Part shown: piece after piece, positions 26,569 to 36,630 of the stretch
How the letters are laid out: every line of letters begins with the position of its first letter
How positions within the stretch are numbered: position 1 is the first letter of the stretch
NCBI RefSeq assembly: GCF_024753205.1
Contig: NZ_JANUGZ010000002.1
Location: forward strand, 682,001 to 746,000
Origin: Massilia aurea
Lineage (GTDB): Bacteria; Pseudomonadota; Gammaproteobacteria; Burkholderiales; Burkholderiaceae_D
Length of the DNA stretch: 64,000 bases
Direction: 5' to 3'
Notes under the pieces: model-generated
What the model was told of the DNA's origin: nothing
Database searches by the model: none
What the model saw: only the letters and a program-made list of their open reading frames with translations
Program-made: the position numbers and the translations under genes

Positions 26569-27447
26569 ATGCCCGAGTATCCCAGTGACGTCCGTCCGGA
26601 CGCCAAACCCCATCGGTCCCTGCTGGAAAGGTTGACCGCATTCATCTCCCCCGAGCCTGAAAACCGCGCAGAGCTGCTTGAAGTGCTGCACGACGCCCAC
26701 GAACGCAACCTTCTCGATGCCGACGCCCTGTCGATGATCGAAGGCGTGTTCCAGGTGTCCGACCTGTCCGCGCGCGACATCATGGTGCCCCGTTCCCAGA
26801 TGGACGTGATCGATATCACGAAGCCCATCGAAGAGTGGATGCCCTACGTGCTTGAGACCGCCCACTCCCGCTTCCCGGCCATCGAAGGCGAACGCGACAA
26901 GGTCGTGGGTATCCTGCTGGCCAAGGATTTGCTGCGCTATTACGCCGAAGAATCGTTCGACGTGCGCACCAAACTGCGCCCGGCCGTGTTCATTCCTGAA
27001 TCGAAACGCCTGAACGTGTTGCTGCGCGACTTCCGCGCCAACCACAATCACATGGCGATCGTGGTCGACGAGTATTCCGGCGTGGCCGGCCTGATCACGA
27101 TTGAAGACGTGCTCGAGCAGATCGTCGGCGACATCGAGGACGAATACGATTTCGATGAAGAAGAAGACAATGTGATCTCGATCCGCGAAGGCCAGCTTGG
27201 CCCGCGCTGGCGCGTCAAGGCGCTCACCGAGATCGAACAGTTCAACGACGAAGTCGGCACCAACCTGCCGGACGACGACGTCGACACCGTCGGCGGCCTG
27301 GTTGCCAGCCACCTTGGCCACATGCCGCACAAGGGTGAAGTGGTCGATCTGCACGGTGTGCGCTTCGAAGTGCTGCGCGCCGACGCGCGTCAGATCCACG
27401 TCCTGCTGGTCGAAAAACTGCCATTGGCGGACGACGAACACGACTGA
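26569..27447 (+). CDS. corC: CorC/HlyC-type transporter-associated CBS protein (YbeX)
   Basis: A 292-residue cytoplasmic protein with two CBS domains (SARDIMVPRSQMDVI and HNHMAIVVDEYSGVAGLIT) and a C-terminal CorC_HlyC domain. It lacks the membrane domain of larger relatives. CorC is linked to magnesium/cobalt efflux in enterobacteria; YbeX has also been tied to ribosome function. Family start MPEYPSDV at ATG 26569 is used rather than the open frame from 26518; there is no clear Shine-Dalgarno. It overlaps lnt by one base (TGATG). Confidence 0.92.
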   Translation: MPEYPSDVRPDAKPHRSLLERLTAFISPEPENRAELLEVLHDAHERNLLDADALSMIEGVFQVSDLSARDIMVPRSQMDVIDITKPIEEWMPYVLETAHSRFPAIEGERDKVVGILLAKDLLRYYAEESFDVRTKLRPAVFIPESKRLNVLLRDFRANHNHMAIVVDEYSGVAGLITIEDVLEQIVGDIEDEYDFDEEEDNVISIREGQLGPRWRVKALTEIEQFNDEVGTNLPDDDVDTVGGLVASHLGHMPHKGEVVDLHGVRFEVLRADARQIHVLLVEKLPLADDEHD

Positions 27448-29018
27448 TGCTGCGTCGCCGTACCTCTCCAGCCGCAGCGCCGGTCCCGGCGCTGCGCGCC
27501 AACAAGCCTTCGGCCCTGCTGCTGCTGGGCGCCGCACTCGCCGGCGCCTCGTCCCTGCTGTCATTCCAGCCTGTTGGCTGGTGGCCACTGCAATTTCTTT
27601 CCCTCGCCTGGCTGTTCTATCAGGTCGGCATAAGCCCGTCCGTCAAGCGTGCCACGCTGATCGGCTGGGCCTTCGGCTTCGGCTGGACGCTGGCCGGCGT
27701 GCACTGGCTGTATGTCTTCATGACCGATTTCGCCCACTTGCCGGCCGTGCTGGCGGTGGTGGGCTTGACGCTGCTGTGCCTGTACATGGGCTTGTGGGGC
27801 GCCTTCACGGCGGGCGTGGCCACCTGGCTGCGTCGCCGCTGGTCGCTGCCGGTGGCCGCCTTCCTGCTGCTGGTGCTGCCCGTGACCTGGGGCGTATCGG
27901 AATGGCTGCGCGGCTGGGTATTCACCGGTTTTCCATGGGCTTCGTCCGGCTACGCACATGATCTCGCGCCGCTGGCTGGTTACGCGCCGCTGATCGGCGT
28001 GTACGGCATGGGCATCGTCGTGGGCATCATCGCCGGTTGTTTCGCCATGCTGACCCAGCGCGCGCGCTGGCCGGCCATGGGTTTGATGGCTGCCCTGCTG
28101 CTGGGCGGCGCAGGTCTGCGCACGGTCGAATGGACGCAGGATGTCGGCCAGCCGATCAGCGTGCGCCTGCTGCAAGGCAATATCGCGCAAGACCGCAAGT
28201 TCGACGCCGAATTCCTGAACAGTATCCTCACCCGCTACCAGGGCCTGATCACGGCCGCACCTGCCGACCTGATCGCCACGCCCGAAACAGCGATCCCAAC
28301 CTTCCCGCAACATCTGCCGGACGGTTACCTGGCGGGTCTGCAGCGCTACGCGACCACCAGCGGCAGCACGCTGGCCGTTGGCATGCCGCTGCTGGACGGC
28401 CCGGGCAAGTACGGCAACAGCCTGGTCACGCTGACGCCGCAGCCCCATGCCACCGTGTACCGCTACGACAAGGCGCATCTGGTGCCGTTCGGCGAATTCA
28501 TCCCGCCGGGCTTTCGCTGGGTGACGGACATGCTCGACATTCCGCTGAATGACGCCACCCGTGGCGCCGCGCTGCAGGCGCCGTTCGCCGTCAAGGACCA
28601 GCTGGTGCTGCCGAACATCTGCTACGAAGACGTGTTCGGCGAAGAAATCGCCTACCAGCTGCGCAATGCGCCGCAACCGGCGACGCTGCTGTTGAACGTG
28701 TCGAACCTGTCGTGGTATGGCCAGTCGGTGGCGATCCCGCAGCACCTGCAGATTTCACGCATGCGCACGCTGGAAACGGGCCGCCCGATGCTGCGCGCGA
28801 CCAATGACGGCGCCACCGCTATCATCGACCGCCGCGGCAATCTGACGCACGCACTGCCGTTCTACACCGACGGTGTGCTCGCCGCCACCGTACGCGGCGC
28901 GACCGGCATGACGCCGTTCATTCGCCTGGGGAGCACATCCTTCCTGCTGCTGGGGGCCTTCATGCTGGCCGGCGCCTGGTTTGCCGGGCGGCGTCGCATG
29001 GGGCGGACGGCTTCGTGA
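27447..29018 (+). CDS. lnt: Apolipoprotein N-acyltransferase
   Basis: Lnt adds the third acyl chain to lipoproteins at the inner membrane. The 523-residue protein has about seven N-terminal hydrophobic segments followed by the nitrilase-like catalytic domain with the Glu-Lys-Cys triad in ATPETAIPTFP, YDKAHLVPFGEF and NICYEDVFG. A further hydrophobic helix near the C-terminus (FLLLGAFMLAGAWF) matches the family. The final codons fall in a repeat copy that continues into the following non-coding region. Confidence 0.96.
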   Translation: MLRRRTSPAAAPVPALRANKPSALLLLGAALAGASSLLSFQPVGWWPLQFLSLAWLFYQVGISPSVKRATLIGWAFGFGWTLAGVHWLYVFMTDFAHLPAVLAVVGLTLLCLYMGLWGAFTAGVATWLRRRWSLPVAAFLLLVLPVTWGVSEWLRGWVFTGFPWASSGYAHDLAPLAGYAPLIGVYGMGIVVGIIAGCFAMLTQRARWPAMGLMAALLLGGAGLRTVEWTQDVGQPISVRLLQGNIAQDRKFDAEFLNSILTRYQGLITAAPADLIATPETAIPTFPQHLPDGYLAGLQRYATTSGSTLAVGMPLLDGPGKYGNSLVTLTPQPHATVYRYDKAHLVPFGEFIPPGFRWVTDMLDIPLNDATRGAALQAPFAVKDQLVLPNICYEDVFGEEIAYQLRNAPQPATLLLNVSNLSWYGQSVAIPQHLQISRMRTLETGRPMLRATNDGATAIIDRRGNLTHALPFYTDGVLAATVRGATGMTPFIRLGSTSFLLLGAFMLAGAWFAGRRRMGRTAS

Positions 29019-29170
29019 ACCTGCGCGTTTGTTGACGTTATCGATCACCACGACAACGTAGGGTGGATGGCTCCGCCATCCACGCGGTGATGTTTACCCG
29101 TCGATCAATGGCGGACGACATCGAAGGCGGCTTCGTGAACATCCGCGTTTTGTTGACGTCAACAATCACC
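29008..29170 (+). repeat. Direct repeat pair at the 3' end of lnt
   Basis: Copy 1 (29008-29049) and copy 2 (29128-29170) both read CGGCTTCGTGAAC, then (C/A)TNCGCGTTT(T)GTTGACGT, then AATCACC or CGATCACC. Copy 1 contains the last codons and stop of lnt. A one-base length difference lies in the T run. Confidence 0.75.
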
Positions 29171-29198
29171 GCGTGGACGGCGTAGCCGTCCACCCTAC
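29058..29198. repeat. 33-bp inverted repeat (REP-like) between lnt and glyQ
   Basis: Arm 29058-29090 matches the reverse complement of 29166-29198 at 30 of 33 positions. Each arm is itself a hairpin of type GTGGATGG-CTC-CGCCATCCAC or GTGGACGG-CGTAG-CCGTCCAC. This is the structure of REP/BIME elements. It overlaps the direct repeat pair, so the whole block 29008-29198 is one compound element. It could attenuate transcription between lnt and glyQ. Confidence 0.8.
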
Positions 29199-29293
29199 GC
29201 AAAACAGCTCCCAGAGGTGGCAAGAAATTCAGTAGAATTGGCCATTTGGCAAACATACCGCGTTCACGGTCCACGGGCCGCGTTCCACTCGAC

Positions 29294-30229
29294 ATGCTCA
29301 CATTCCAGCAAATCATCCTCACCCTGCAGTCCTATTGGGACAAACAGGGTTGCGCACTGCTCCAGCCCTACGACATGGAAGTCGGCGCCGGCACCTTCCA
29401 CACCGGTACCTTCCTGCGCGCGATCGGCCCGGAGCCATGGCGCGCCGCCTATGTGCAGCCATCGCGCCGCCCGAAGGATGGCCGCTACGGCGAGAACCCG
29501 AACCGCCTCCAGCACTATTACCAGTTCCAGGTCGCGCTCAAACCGGCGCCCGAGAATATCCTCGACCTGTATCTCGGTTCGCTCGAGGCATTGGGCCTGG
29601 ACCTGAAAAAGAACGACGTGCGCTTTGTCGAGGATGACTGGGAAAGCCCGACGCTGGGCGCCTGGGGCCTGGGCTGGGAAGTCTGGCTCAACGGCATGGA
29701 AGTCACGCAGTTCACCTATTTCCAGCAAGTGGGCGGACTCGATTGCAAGCCGGTGCTGGGCGAGATCACGTACGGTATCGAACGCCTGGCCATGTACCTG
29801 CAGGGCGTCGAGAACGTGTATGACCTGGTCTGGACCGAGTGGCAGGAAGACGGCAAGACCAAGAGCCTGAGCTACGGGGACGTGTTCCACCAGAACGAGG
29901 TCGAGCAGTCGACCTACAACTTCGAACACTCCAATACCGAGATGCTGTTCCAGGCGTTTGCGAACCACGAATCGGAAGCCAAGCGCCTGGTCGAACTGGC
30001 GCTCACGCTGCCGGCCTACGAGCAGATCATGAAGGCCTCGCACAGCTTCAACCTGCTGGACGCGCGCGGCGCGATTTCCGTGACCGAGCGCGCCGCCTAC
30101 ATCGGCCGCGTGCGCACGCTGTCGCGCCTGGTGGCGCAAGCGTATTACGACTCGCGCGAAAAGCTGGGCTTCCCGATGGCGCCACAAGCCAAGCCAGCCG
30201 AACCAGCCGCTGACCAAGCCGCAGCCTGA
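29294..30229 (+). CDS. glyQ: Glycyl-tRNA synthetase alpha subunit
   Basis: The alpha subunit of the bacterial heterotetrameric enzyme carries the catalytic site that activates glycine. Start [15 protein letters not shown] at ATG 29294 is the family N-terminus. The class II motifs follow: [15 protein letters not shown], the motif-2-like [14 protein letters not shown] and [11 protein letters not shown], and [11 protein letters not shown] as motif 3. The 311-residue length includes an extra Ala/Pro tail (about 15 residues). glyS follows after 17 bases. Confidence 0.97.
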   Translation: MLTFQQIILTLQSYWDKQGCALLQPYDMEVGAGTFHTGTFLRAIGPEPWRAAYVQPSRRPKDGRYGENPNRLQHYYQFQVALKPAPENILDLYLGSLEALGLDLKKNDVRFVEDDWESPTLGAWGLGWEVWLNGMEVTQFTYFQQVGGLDCKPVLGEITYGIERLAMYLQGVENVYDLVWTEWQEDGKTKSLSYGDVFHQNEVEQSTYNFEHSNTEMLFQAFANHESEAKRLVELALTLPAYEQIMKASHSFNLLDARGAISVTERAAYIGRVRTLSRLVAQAYYDSREKLGFPMAPQAKPAEPAADQAAA

Positions 30230-30246
30230 AAAGAACAGAACAGACC

Positions 30247-32343
30247 ATGAACCAAACACTCCTCGTCGAACTGCAGACCGAAGAACTGCCGCCGAAGGCG
30301 CTTGTCAAGCTGGGCGCCGCCTTTGCCGCCGGCATCGCGAACGGCCTCAAGGCGCGCGACTTCCTCGAAGCCGACAGCGTCGTCACCACGTACGCCACGC
30401 CGCGCCGCCTGGCCGTCTCGATCACGAATGTGCGCGATACGTCACCGGACAAAGCAATCCGCGAAAAAGTGCTGCCGGTGACGGTGGCGCTGGACAAGGA
30501 AGGCAATCCAAGTGCACCGCTGGCCAAGAAGCTGGCCGCACTGGGCTTTCCCGACCTGACGATCGACCAGCTCGAACGCGCCCCCGACGGCAAGACCGAA
30601 AGCTTCTTCTATACCTACACCGCCGCTGGCAGTGCGCTCACCGGCGCGCTGCAGGACGTGCTGCAGGACGCAGTGAATAAGCTGCCGATCCCGAAGCTCA
30701 TGAGCTACCAGCGTCCGAACGGCGACACCGTGCAGTTCGTGCGCCCGGTGCACCGGCTGCTCGCGCTGCACGGCGAGCAGGTGCTGCCACTGACGCTGCT
30801 TGGCTTGACGGCCGGGCGCGAAACCGCCGGCCACCGCTTCCTGTCGCATGGCGGCGCGATCACAATCGCACATGCCGATCAGTACGCGAACACGCTGGAA
30901 ACCGAGGGCAAGGTCATCACGTCGCCGCAGGCGCGCAAGGACAGCATCCGCGCCCAGTTGCTGGAGCAGGCCGGCGCCGACCAGGTCCTGATGCCCGAGT
31001 CGCTGCTCGATGAAGTCGCGGCCCTGGTCGAATGGCCGGTCGTCTATGAATGCCGCTTCGAAGAAGAATTTCTGGCCGTGCCGCAGGAATGCCTGATCCT
31101 GACGATGCAGACGAACCAGAAATACTTCGCGCTGACGGATGCCGACGGCAAGCTGCGTTCGCGCTTTCTGATCGTGTCGAACATCGCGACGGACGACCCG
31201 TCCGCGATCGTCGGCGGCAACGAGCGCGTCGTGCGCCCGCGTCTGTCGGATGCAAAGTTCTTCTTCGAGCAGGACAAGAAGAAAACCCTCGAGTCGCGCC
31301 TGCCGGCACTCAGCAACGTCGTGTACCACAACAAACTGGGCTCGCAGGCCGAACGCAGCGAGCGCGTGACCAAGCTGGCCATGTACATCGCCACGCGCCT
31401 GGGCTTTGACGCGTCGCTCGCCGAACGCGGCGCGCGCCTGTCGAAGGCCGACCTGCTCACCGACATGGTCGGCGAATTCCCGGAACTGCAAGGCATCATG
31501 GGCACGTATTACGCGCGCCACGATGGCGAGCACGATGAAGTGGCGCGCGCGGCGTCCGAGCACTACCAGCCGCGCTTTGCCGGCGACACCCTGCCGACCA
31601 CCGATACCGGTCTGGCCGTCGCACTGGCCGACAAGCTCGAAACCCTGGTGGGCATCTGGGCCATCGGCCTGCAGCCAACGGGCGAAAAAGACCCGTTCGC
31701 GCTGCGCCGCCACGCGCTGGGCATCATGCGCATGCTGGTCGAAAAGCGCCTGCCGCTCGAACTGTCCGACATGCTGCGCGATGCGGTCACGACGTTTGCC
31801 GACCAGCCGGCGTTCAAGGACCCGAGCGCAGAGGTGACCGCCTTCATGCTCGACCGCCTGCGCGGCCTGCTGCGCGACCGCGGCTTCTCGCCGAACGAAG
31901 TCGAAGCCGTGCTGGCCCAGAACCCGGACCGCGTCGACGACGTGGTGCAGCGCCTGGAAGCCGTACAGGCCTTTGCCGCGCTGCCCGAAGCCGCCTCGCT
32001 CGCCGCCGCCAACAAGCGCATCACCAACATCCTCAAGAAGAACGAGGAAGCACTGGCGCAAGCCGGCGCGGTCGATCCGGCCTTGCTGCAGGACCAGGCC
32101 GAGAAAGACCTGGCCGCTGCCGTCACGCGCGTGCAGCCGGCGGTCGATGCGGCGTTTGCCGCAGGCGACTTCGCCGGCACGCTCAAGACGCTGGCAGAGC
32201 TGCGCGAGCCGGTCGACGCGTTCTTCAACGACGTGATGGTGATGGCCGACGACATCGCGCTGCGCAACAACCGCCTGGCGTTGCTGGCGTCGTTGCACGG
32301 CATGATGAACCGCGTGGCCGACATCTCGAAGCTGGCAACGTAA
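30247..32343 (+). CDS. glyS: Glycyl-tRNA synthetase beta subunit
   Basis: The 698-residue beta subunit recognises tRNA-Gly. The N-terminus ([15 protein letters not shown]) and the blocks [25 protein letters not shown] and [15 protein letters not shown] (with an HD-domain-like region before it) are characteristic. A DALR-type anticodon-binding region forms the C-terminus ([14 protein letters not shown]). It follows glyQ by 17 bases in the same operon and is followed by gmhB. Confidence 0.97.
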   Translation: MNQTLLVELQTEELPPKALVKLGAAFAAGIANGLKARDFLEADSVVTTYATPRRLAVSITNVRDTSPDKAIREKVLPVTVALDKEGNPSAPLAKKLAALGFPDLTIDQLERAPDGKTESFFYTYTAAGSALTGALQDVLQDAVNKLPIPKLMSYQRPNGDTVQFVRPVHRLLALHGEQVLPLTLLGLTAGRETAGHRFLSHGGAITIAHADQYANTLETEGKVITSPQARKDSIRAQLLEQAGADQVLMPESLLDEVAALVEWPVVYECRFEEEFLAVPQECLILTMQTNQKYFALTDADGKLRSRFLIVSNIATDDPSAIVGGNERVVRPRLSDAKFFFEQDKKKTLESRLPALSNVVYHNKLGSQAERSERVTKLAMYIATRLGFDASLAERGARLSKADLLTDMVGEFPELQGIMGTYYARHDGEHDEVARAASEHYQPRFAGDTLPTTDTGLAVALADKLETLVGIWAIGLQPTGEKDPFALRRHALGIMRMLVEKRLPLELSDMLRDAVTTFADQPAFKDPSAEVTAFMLDRLRGLLRDRGFSPNEVEAVLAQNPDRVDDVVQRLEAVQAFAALPEAASLAAANKRITNILKKNEEALAQAGAVDPALLQDQAEKDLAAAVTRVQPAVDAAFAAGDFAGTLKTLAELREPVDAFFNDVMVMADDIALRNNRLALLASLHGMMNRVADISKLAT

Positions 32344-32365
32344 GCACCGCATGCAGGCACCCCCG

Positions 32366-32938
32366 ATGAAACTCATCATTCTCGACCGGGACGGCGTGAT
32401 CAACCACGACTCGCCCGACTTCATCAAGTCGCCGGCCGAGTGGATTCCGATCCCCGGCTCGCTCGAGGCCATCGCCCGCCTGAACCAGGCGGGGTATCGG
32501 GTGGTGCTGGCGACGAACCAGTCGGGCATTGCGCGCGGCCTGTTCGACATTGCCACGCTCAACGCCATCCACGCCAAGATGCACGCGGCGGCGCAGCTGG
32601 TGGGCGCCGACATCGACGCCATCTTCTTTTGCCCGCACGCGGCGCTCGATGCCTGCGACTGCCGCAAGCCCAAGTCGGGCATGTTCGAAGAAATCGGCAA
32701 GCGCTTCAAGATCAACCTGAAAGGCGTGCCGACGGTGGGCGACTCGCTGCGCGACCTGCAGGCGGGCTTCAACCGTGGCTGCACGCCCTACCTGGTCCTG
32801 ACCGGCAAGGGCGAGCGCACGCAGATGACGGGCGGCCTGCCGCCCGGCACGAAGGTCTACCCGGACCTGGCCGCGATGGTCAGCGCCCTGCTCAAGCCCG
32901 CCGGCGCCACTGGTGCTGGCGCTGCCCAGGCGTCATAA
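32366..32938 (+). CDS. gmhB: D-glycero-beta-D-manno-heptose 1,7-bisphosphate 7-phosphatase
   Basis: GmhB removes the 7-phosphate in ADP-heptose synthesis for LPS inner core. The 190-residue HAD phosphatase has motif I ILDRDGVIN, motif II ATNQSG, the zinc-binding cysteines CPHAALDACDCRKPK near residue 92, and motif III VGDSLRDLQAG. ATG 32366 (MKLIILDRDG) is taken as the start; an in-frame ATG at 32351 would add five residues. It fits with waaC (heptosyltransferase) 4 kb away. Confidence 0.93.
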   Translation: MKLIILDRDGVINHDSPDFIKSPAEWIPIPGSLEAIARLNQAGYRVVLATNQSGIARGLFDIATLNAIHAKMHAAAQLVGADIDAIFFCPHAALDACDCRKPKSGMFEEIGKRFKINLKGVPTVGDSLRDLQAGFNRGCTPYLVLTGKGERTQMTGGLPPGTKVYPDLAAMVSALLKPAGATGAGAAQAS

Positions 32939-32989
32939 TCAATACAACACCACGATAAGAATAACCAGATCGTTTTGTCCGGAGTCCCT

Positions 32990-33730
32990 TTGCGTAATTT
33001 CAGTCTGTTTCTGCGTTCCCTGCTGTTCACGGTCGTCATGATGGTGGCGACGATCATCTGGGCTTCACTGTGCTTCCTGGCAGCCCCCCTGCCCTACAAC
33101 CAGCGCTTCTGGTTCACCTCGCGCTGGAACGTCTTCATCATCTGGTGCGCGCGTGTCATCTGCGGCATCCGCTACGAATTCAAGGGCTACGACAACCTGC
33201 CCGACGCGCCGGCCATCGTGCTCTCGAAACATCAGTCGGCGTGGGAGACGATCTTTCTGCTGCCGAACCTGACGCGTCCCCTGGTCTACGTCTTCAAGAA
33301 GGAAATCCTGTACATCCCGTTCTTCGGCTGGGCCATGGGTTTGCTGCGCATGATCCCGATTGACCGCAAGCAGGGCAAGAACGCGTTTTCGCATGTGGTG
33401 CGCCACGGTAAACGCCGCCTGGCCGATGGCCAGTGGATTATCATGTTCCCCGAAGGTACCCGCATCCCGGTGGGCCGCAAGGGCAAGTACAAGAGCGGTG
33501 GCGCGCGCCTTGCGGTTGAGACCCAGGCAGTGGTGGTGCCGATCGCGCATAATTCGGGCGAGTGCTGGCCCAAGAATTCGTTCATCAAACGGCCCGGAAC
33601 GATCACGGTATCGGTCGGCAAACCGATATCGCCGCAAGGCCATACCCCTGACAGCTTGATGCAAGAGGTAGAAAATTGGATAGAATCGGAAATGCGCGTC
33701 ATTTCGCCCCACGCCTACAAAGGTGGTTGA
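32990..33730 (+). CDS. plsC: Lysophospholipid (1-acyl-G3P) acyltransferase, PlsC family
   Basis: A 246-residue membrane-bound enzyme that acylates lysophosphatidate. It has an N-terminal hydrophobic segment (LLFTVVMMVATIIWASLCFL), the motif KHQSAWE (HX4E, where many members have HX4D) and FPEGTRIP, with RMIPIDR between. The start is TTG at 32990 because GGAG lies six bases before it; an in-frame TTG at 32975 is weaker. It overlaps the next gene by about 55 bases. It is one of two PlsC-type genes in the window (see 41888). Confidence 0.9.
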   Translation: MRNFSLFLRSLLFTVVMMVATIIWASLCFLAAPLPYNQRFWFTSRWNVFIIWCARVICGIRYEFKGYDNLPDAPAIVLSKHQSAWETIFLLPNLTRPLVYVFKKEILYIPFFGWAMGLLRMIPIDRKQGKNAFSHVVRHGKRRLADGQWIIMFPEGTRIPVGRKGKYKSGGARLAVETQAVVVPIAHNSGECWPKNSFIKRPGTITVSVGKPISPQGHTPDSLMQEVENWIESEMRVISPHAYKGG

Positions 33731-34677
33731 GCGACGTTAGCACCCAGATCAGGAATTCGCGTCCGCAGCAAACGGCGGCGTCGTCGAAGATCGACGGCGA
33801 CCAGCTCGAGCTGTTTGCACAGGAATTCTTTGCGGCGCTCAAGCCTTCCGACAGGCCGGCGCCGCCGTCCCAGCCATTGTTCAAGGCGCCGCCGGCGCCG
33901 CCCCGCACCAGGCTTCCTTCGCCGCCCGTCGGCCCGCAAGACCCTCCCCTCAAACGCATCGCGCTCGGCCAGCACTACGTCGACTATGCGCTGCGCCGCT
34001 CGTCGCGCCGCTCGATCGGCTTCATGATCGACGACGACGGCCTGCGCGTGACCGCGCCGCGCAGTGTGACGCAGGACGACATCGAGAACGCGCTGCGCGC
34101 CAAGAGCCGCTGGATCATCACCAAGCTGCTCGAACGGGGCAAGCGGCGCGAATTGCGCCAGCAACGCGCGCCGGTCGTGTGGGTCGATGGCGCGCTGCTG
34201 CCGTTCATGGGCGGCGAGATCACGCTGCGCCTCGAACCGGCCACGCGCAGCCATTGCCGGTTTGATGAAGCCACGCGCGAACTGGCGATCGGCGTGGTGC
34301 CCCGGCTGGCCGAATGGCAGCTCAAGGAACGGGTCAAGCTGTGGTTCCAGGCCGAGGCCAGGCGCGTGTTCACCGAGCGCCTGGACCACTACGCGCCGCG
34401 CCTGAACGTGCGCTATAAAACCTGCACGCTGTCGTCGGCCGGTTCGCGCTGGGGTTCGTGCACGGTGGGCGGCAGCATTCGCCTGAACTGGCGCCTGATC
34501 CACTATCCGCTCGCGCTGATCGACTACGTGGTGGCGCATGAACTGGCGCACCTGCGCGAGATGAACCACAGCCCGGCATTCTGGGCGACGGTGGCCGAGG
34601 TGTATCCGGATTACGATGGCGCGCGTCTGGCGCTGCGCAAGCAGTCGCACCAGATGCCGGTCTTGTTTGAGGAGTAA
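33676..34677 (+). CDS. YgjP-like zinc metallopeptidase family protein
   Basis: A 333-residue protein. The N-terminal 100 residues are Pro/Ala-rich and variable; the YgjP-like (DUF45) domain follows with RWGSCTVGGSIRLNW and the zinc site HELAHLREMNHSPAFW (HExxH plus a later His). It is an Sprt-like cytoplasmic metalloprotein of unknown substrate. The TTG at 33676 has GAGGT six bases upstream and is listed; a second TTG at 33727 overlaps the plsC stop as TTGA and is equally plausible, since the intervening part is unconserved and lies over plsC. Confidence 0.85.
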   Translation: MDRIGNARHFAPRLQRWLSDVSTQIRNSRPQQTAASSKIDGDQLELFAQEFFAALKPSDRPAPPSQPLFKAPPAPPRTRLPSPPVGPQDPPLKRIALGQHYVDYALRRSSRRSIGFMIDDDGLRVTAPRSVTQDDIENALRAKSRWIITKLLERGKRRELRQQRAPVVWVDGALLPFMGGEITLRLEPATRSHCRFDEATRELAIGVVPRLAEWQLKERVKLWFQAEARRVFTERLDHYAPRLNVRYKTCTLSSAGSRWGSCTVGGSIRLNWRLIHYPLALIDYVVAHELAHLREMNHSPAFWATVAEVYPDYDGARLALRKQSHQMPVLFEE

Positions 34678-34688
34678 GCAGGCGAGCA

Positions 34689-34707
34689 GGCAGGCCGCTG
34701 GCCTGCC
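34689..34707. terminator. Compact hairpin between convergent genes
   Basis: GGCAGGCC (34689-34696) and GGCCTGCC (34700-34707) pair perfectly around a three-base loop between the convergent metallopeptidase and YcxB-like genes. There is no T tract, so this is only a possible terminator. Confidence 0.35.
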
Positions 34708-34743
34708 GGGTTCACGCCGGTCAGCGCCGGCGCAGTGTCATGA

Positions 34744-35298
34744 TCAGTGCAGACTCAATGCATGGCGCGCTGCCGCCAGATCGCGCATGGTGGCGGTCTG
34801 TTGCTGCGACAGGCAGCGAAACGGGATCGGCAGCGTGCCCCGCTTGAGCACCATCATGAAGCCGCGCGAGTAGGTCCGCACGGCTGCCACGTCGGCCCAT
34901 TCGATCAGCGTGACGCCGCCACTGGTGCGCACGATGCCGTGGGCATCGATGGTGAATTCATAGGTGCGGCGCCCGCGTCCGAGCAGCACGAAGTTCAGCC
35001 CCGCGCTCAGCGTGCTGCGCAGGCGCAGCAGAAAGCTGGCAGGCCAGCGCACGCGCCGGCGACGGATCAGGAAGCCCCCGTGCTGCCACATGAAGCTGAC
35101 GTATTCGCTCAGCGAATAGCGGACGAAAAAATGCAATGCATCGAGCGGCAGCACGCTTGCCGCTTGCTGCTTTGCCGGTGCGTGGTCGGCCAGGCCTGAG
35201 CCCAGGATCGTTCCCAGCGTGTCGACTACCCCTTCCTGGACCCGAAGAGACACTGGCTCTCCATCACTGCCCGGTGTCGCGCGATTCAATGACAACAT
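34744..35298 (-). CDS. YcxB-like C-terminal domain protein
   Basis: A 184-residue protein. The second half has TYEFTIDAHGIVRTSGG, LIEWADVAAVRTYSRGFMMV and TLPIPFRCLS, the beta-strand pattern of the YcxB-like domain of unknown function. The first half holds one hydrophobic, membrane-proximal stretch (RSTLSAGLNFVLLG) preceded by many Arg. It is a separate minus-strand gene, 50 bases downstream of the waaA stop in the same direction, and may belong to the waaC-waaA transcription unit in the opposite order. Function unknown. Confidence 0.65.
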   Translation of the reverse strand: MLSLNRATPGSDGEPVSLRVQEGVVDTLGTILGSGLADHAPAKQQAASVLPLDALHFFVRYSLSEYVSFMWQHGGFLIRRRRVRWPASFLLRLRSTLSAGLNFVLLGRGRRTYEFTIDAHGIVRTSGGVTLIEWADVAAVRTYSRGFMMVLKRGTLPIPFRCLSQQQTATMRDLAAARHALSLH

Positions 35299-35348
35299 GG
35301 CGCATCCCCTATAGTTTTGTAGCGTGCAGATGGGAATGGTAACAAAAC

Positions 35349-36629
35349 CTACCCAATAAGCCGTTGCACGAGTTCAACAGTGCGCAGGGTCGCGCCGCGG
35401 TGGCGGCCGGCAAACGCCAGTGCCCTGGCGCCCATCGCCGCGCGCGCCGCATCGTCACGCAGCAGCCGCGCGGCTTCCCTGACGAGCGCGTCGGCGTCCG
35501 CCACGCGCAAGGCGGCGCCGCCATCGACCGCGTCGATCGTCGCGTCCAGAAAATTGAACGTGTGTTCGCCCACCAGCACCGGCTTGCCCAGTGCGCAGGC
35601 TTCGATCAGGTTCTGGCCGCCCAGCGGCAGCAGGCTGCCGCCGATATAGGCGCAGTCGCAGGCGGCGTAATAGGCGAACATCTCGCCCATCGAGTCGCCG
35701 AGAAGAACATCAGCATCAATAGCGTCGTCATGACCTAGCTGCGAGCGGCGCGCAAGCGTCAAACCGCCGGCCTCCACCAGCTTCGCCACATCGTCAAAGC
35801 GCTGCGGATGGCGTGGCACCAGCAGCAGGAGTGCGTTCTGCGGCTTGTCGCGGTTCTGCCGCCACGCGTCCAGGATCAGCGCTTCTTCGCCTTCGCGCGT
35901 GCTCGCGCACAGAAACACTGGCCGGCGCGCTGCGCCATCGATGCGCATGCGCAGCCAGGCGCCCTTCTCCAGCGCGCTGGGCGGCGGCACGATGTCGAAC
36001 TTGACGCTGCCAGTGACGATGACGTTCGGCGCCCCCAGCGACGCAATACGCGCCGCATCGGCGTCGGTCTGCGCCGCCACCAGCGTGAACGAGCGCGCGG
36101 CCTCCAGCATCACAGCGCCGGTCTTGCGGCCCCGTTTGAGCGAGCGTTCGGACAGGCGTGCATTGGCCAGCACGACCGGCACGCCCTGGCGCGTGCAGGC
36201 GTGAATCAGGTTCGGCCAGACTTCGGTTTCCATCAGGATGCAGGCGCGTGGACGATGACGGCGCAGGAAGCGCGTCGTCATCCATCCCGTGTCGTATGGC
36301 AGGTAGGCCTGCACGACACGCTCGCCGTGGCGCGCAAACAGGTCGCGCCCGGTGGCGCGGCCGGTCGGCGTCATGTGGGTCAGCAGGATGCGGCAATCGG
36401 GATACGCCAGCAGCAGCGCATCGATCAGCGGCTCGCTGGCGCGCGTCTCGCCCACCGATACCGCATGCACCATGATCGTGGGCCGCTCGCCGGCCGCAGG
36501 GCCGCCAAGGGACAGGCGTTCATCCCAATGCGCGCGGTAGCCCGGCTCCTTGCGCCCGCGCCACCACAGCCGGCCCAGCACGGCCGGCATGGCCAGCCAC
36601 CAGAGGCCTGAGTACAGCGTGCGGTTCAT
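35349..36629 (-). CDS. waaA: 3-deoxy-D-manno-octulosonic acid transferase
   Basis: WaaA (KdtA) adds Kdo to lipid A precursor at the inner membrane. The 426-residue protein has an N-terminal membrane anchor (LYSGLWWLAMPAVLGRLWW), then HAVSVGETRASEPLI, the acceptor-site region MTPTGRATG and ETEVWPNLI, and the donor-domain motif GGSLLPLGGQNLIEACALGKPVL. ATG 36629 starts one base after the waaC stop, so the two are coupled. The open frame extends upstream but into waaC. Confidence 0.96.
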   Translation of the reverse strand: MNRTLYSGLWWLAMPAVLGRLWWRGRKEPGYRAHWDERLSLGGPAAGERPTIMVHAVSVGETRASEPLIDALLLAYPDCRILLTHMTPTGRATGRDLFARHGERVVQAYLPYDTGWMTTRFLRRHRPRACILMETEVWPNLIHACTRQGVPVVLANARLSERSLKRGRKTGAVMLEAARSFTLVAAQTDADAARIASLGAPNVIVTGSVKFDIVPPPSALEKGAWLRMRIDGAARRPVFLCASTREGEEALILDAWRQNRDKPQNALLLLVPRHPQRFDDVAKLVEAGGLTLARRSQLGHDDAIDADVLLGDSMGEMFAYYAACDCAYIGGSLLPLGGQNLIEACALGKPVLVGEHTFNFLDATIDAVDGGAALRVADADALVREAARLLRDDAARAAMGARALAFAGRHRGATLRTVELVQRLIG

Positions 36630-36630
36630 G

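Noticed and set aside
30442..32784. Open frame of 780 codons on the minus strand
   Set aside because: Antisense to glyS and gmhB, whose motifs are complete; its translation is compositionally biased.
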